A stretch of DNA of 13,616 bases from positions 1 to 13,616 of the forward strand of contig CALGNG010000407.1 of assembly GCA_937958735.1 (NCBI GenBank), in the 5' to 3' direction. The first letter of the stretch is position 1. The number at the start of each line of letters is the position of its first letter. Shown here piece after piece: positions 13,117 through 13,616 of this stretch. Position numbers and translations under genes: made by a program. Source of the DNA: an uncultured Aquimarina sp. (lineage in GTDB: Bacteria > Bacteroidota > Bacteroidia > Flavobacteriales > Flavobacteriaceae). The notes beneath the pieces are model-generated. The model saw nothing but the letters and a program-made list of their open reading frames with translations. It had not been told where the DNA came from and made no database searches.

Positions 13117-13616
13117 ATGGGGTTTAAAAACATTTTAATTGCCGAAGATATGAGTTCTACAAACTCGGGAGTAAAAAAACTTTTAAGTGATAATTATCCC
13201 TTGGTACATACTACACATTATTGTGATGAAGCCTTGCTTAAAGCAAAATCTGAACTACAAAAAAATACTCCTTTTGATTTATTAGTTACCGACCTTTCTT
13301 TTATAAAAGATCATCGCCCTGCAAAACTAACCAATGGGCAAGAACTAATTGCCGCTATTAAAGAGCTTCAACCCAACATAAAAGTAATTGTGTTTAGTAT
13401 GGAAGGGAGTATTGGAAAAGTAAAACAATTATTAGAGAATTTTGCTATTAACGCTTTTGTACAAAAAGGCGCTAACGATTTAAAAGAATTGAAAAAAGCA
13501 GTTACTAGTGTGACTAACAATACTACTTACTTATCCCCAGCTATAGAGCAACTACTAAAAAACCAAGATGCTATAGAAACCATTGAGGATGTAGATATTT
13601 TTATTTTAAAACTACT
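13117..13616 (+). CDS. NarL/LuxR-type response regulator, receiver part (3' end outside window)
   Basis: The ORF starts at ATG 13117, 6 bp after the kinase stop, and stays open to the window end (166 full codons). It has a receiver domain: acidic pair Glu10/Asp11 (ILIAEDM), phospho-accepting Asp59 (LLVTDLSF), Ser94 at the Thr/Ser switch (VIVFSMEG) and Lys117 (AFVQKGAN). The receiver is a little long between beta3 and alpha3 (IKDHRPAKLTNGQEL). The last visible residues (ETIEDVDIFILKL) fit the start of a LuxR-type DNA-binding domain, so the missing part is probably the helix-turn-helix. It is cotranscribed with the kinase and its likely phosphorylation target. Confidence 0.9.
   Translation, partial: MGFKNILIAEDMSSTNSGVKKLLSDNYPLVHTTHYCDEALLKAKSELQKNTPFDLLVTDLSFIKDHRPAKLTNGQELIAAIKELQPNIKVIVFSMEGSIGKVKQLLENFAINAFVQKGANDLKELKKAVTSVTNNTTYLSPAIEQLLKNQDAIETIEDVDIFILKL

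Overview
The window looks like chromosomal DNA from a marine-type member of the Flavobacteriaceae (Bacteroidetes). The evidence is the low GC content, the gyrB C-terminus of Bacteroidetes type, the lack of Shine-Dalgarno sequences, a TAnnTTTG-type -7 box before queE, and several gene families typical of flavobacteria. No tRNA, rRNA, CRISPR array or transposase gene was seen.

Left part (1-2300): the 3' end of gyrB with a strong terminator; queE (preQ0/queuosine pathway), which may have a leaderless mRNA; and an orphan membrane protein with a degenerate heavy-metal-associated domain fused to a MauE/DoxX-like membrane domain. Next comes a short structured non-coding element.

Middle part, minus strand (2318-6667): a tight three-gene operon, read right to left. 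It encodes a cytoplasmic molybdopterin/[4Fe-4S] oxidoreductase, a two-domain protein that resembles a duplicated DUF1330-like fold, and a short-chain dehydrogenase (start overlapping the preceding stop as TAATG). Upstream on the same strand is a secreted YHS-domain protein with its own terminator. Divergent from it, on the plus strand, is an Old Yellow Enzyme-type flavin ene-reductase with a very strong terminator.

Right part (8150-13616) is the most unusual. It holds two related loci built on the same plan: tiny lipoprotein gene(s), then a TPR-containing sensor histidine kinase. Locus A (8610-9179) has one 57-aa lipoprotein gene and the broken remnant of a kinase gene. Locus B (10371-13616) has three tandem 51-aa lipoprotein genes on 235-bp repeat units, each followed by a hairpin, then an intact 645-aa lipoprotein-type TPR histidine kinase and a NarL/LuxR-type response regulator cut by the window end. 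The small lipoproteins of both loci share a KKxVxEQ(A/S)IxG core. Between the loci, on the minus strand, is a single-pass membrane protein of a flavobacterial family, with an N-terminal putative DNA-binding domain and an exported C-terminal domain, behind an 11-bp dyad. My inference is that the small lipoproteins are ligands, partners or reporters for the periplasmic TPR sensor, giving a peptide/lipoprotein-sensing two-component system of which one copy has decayed.
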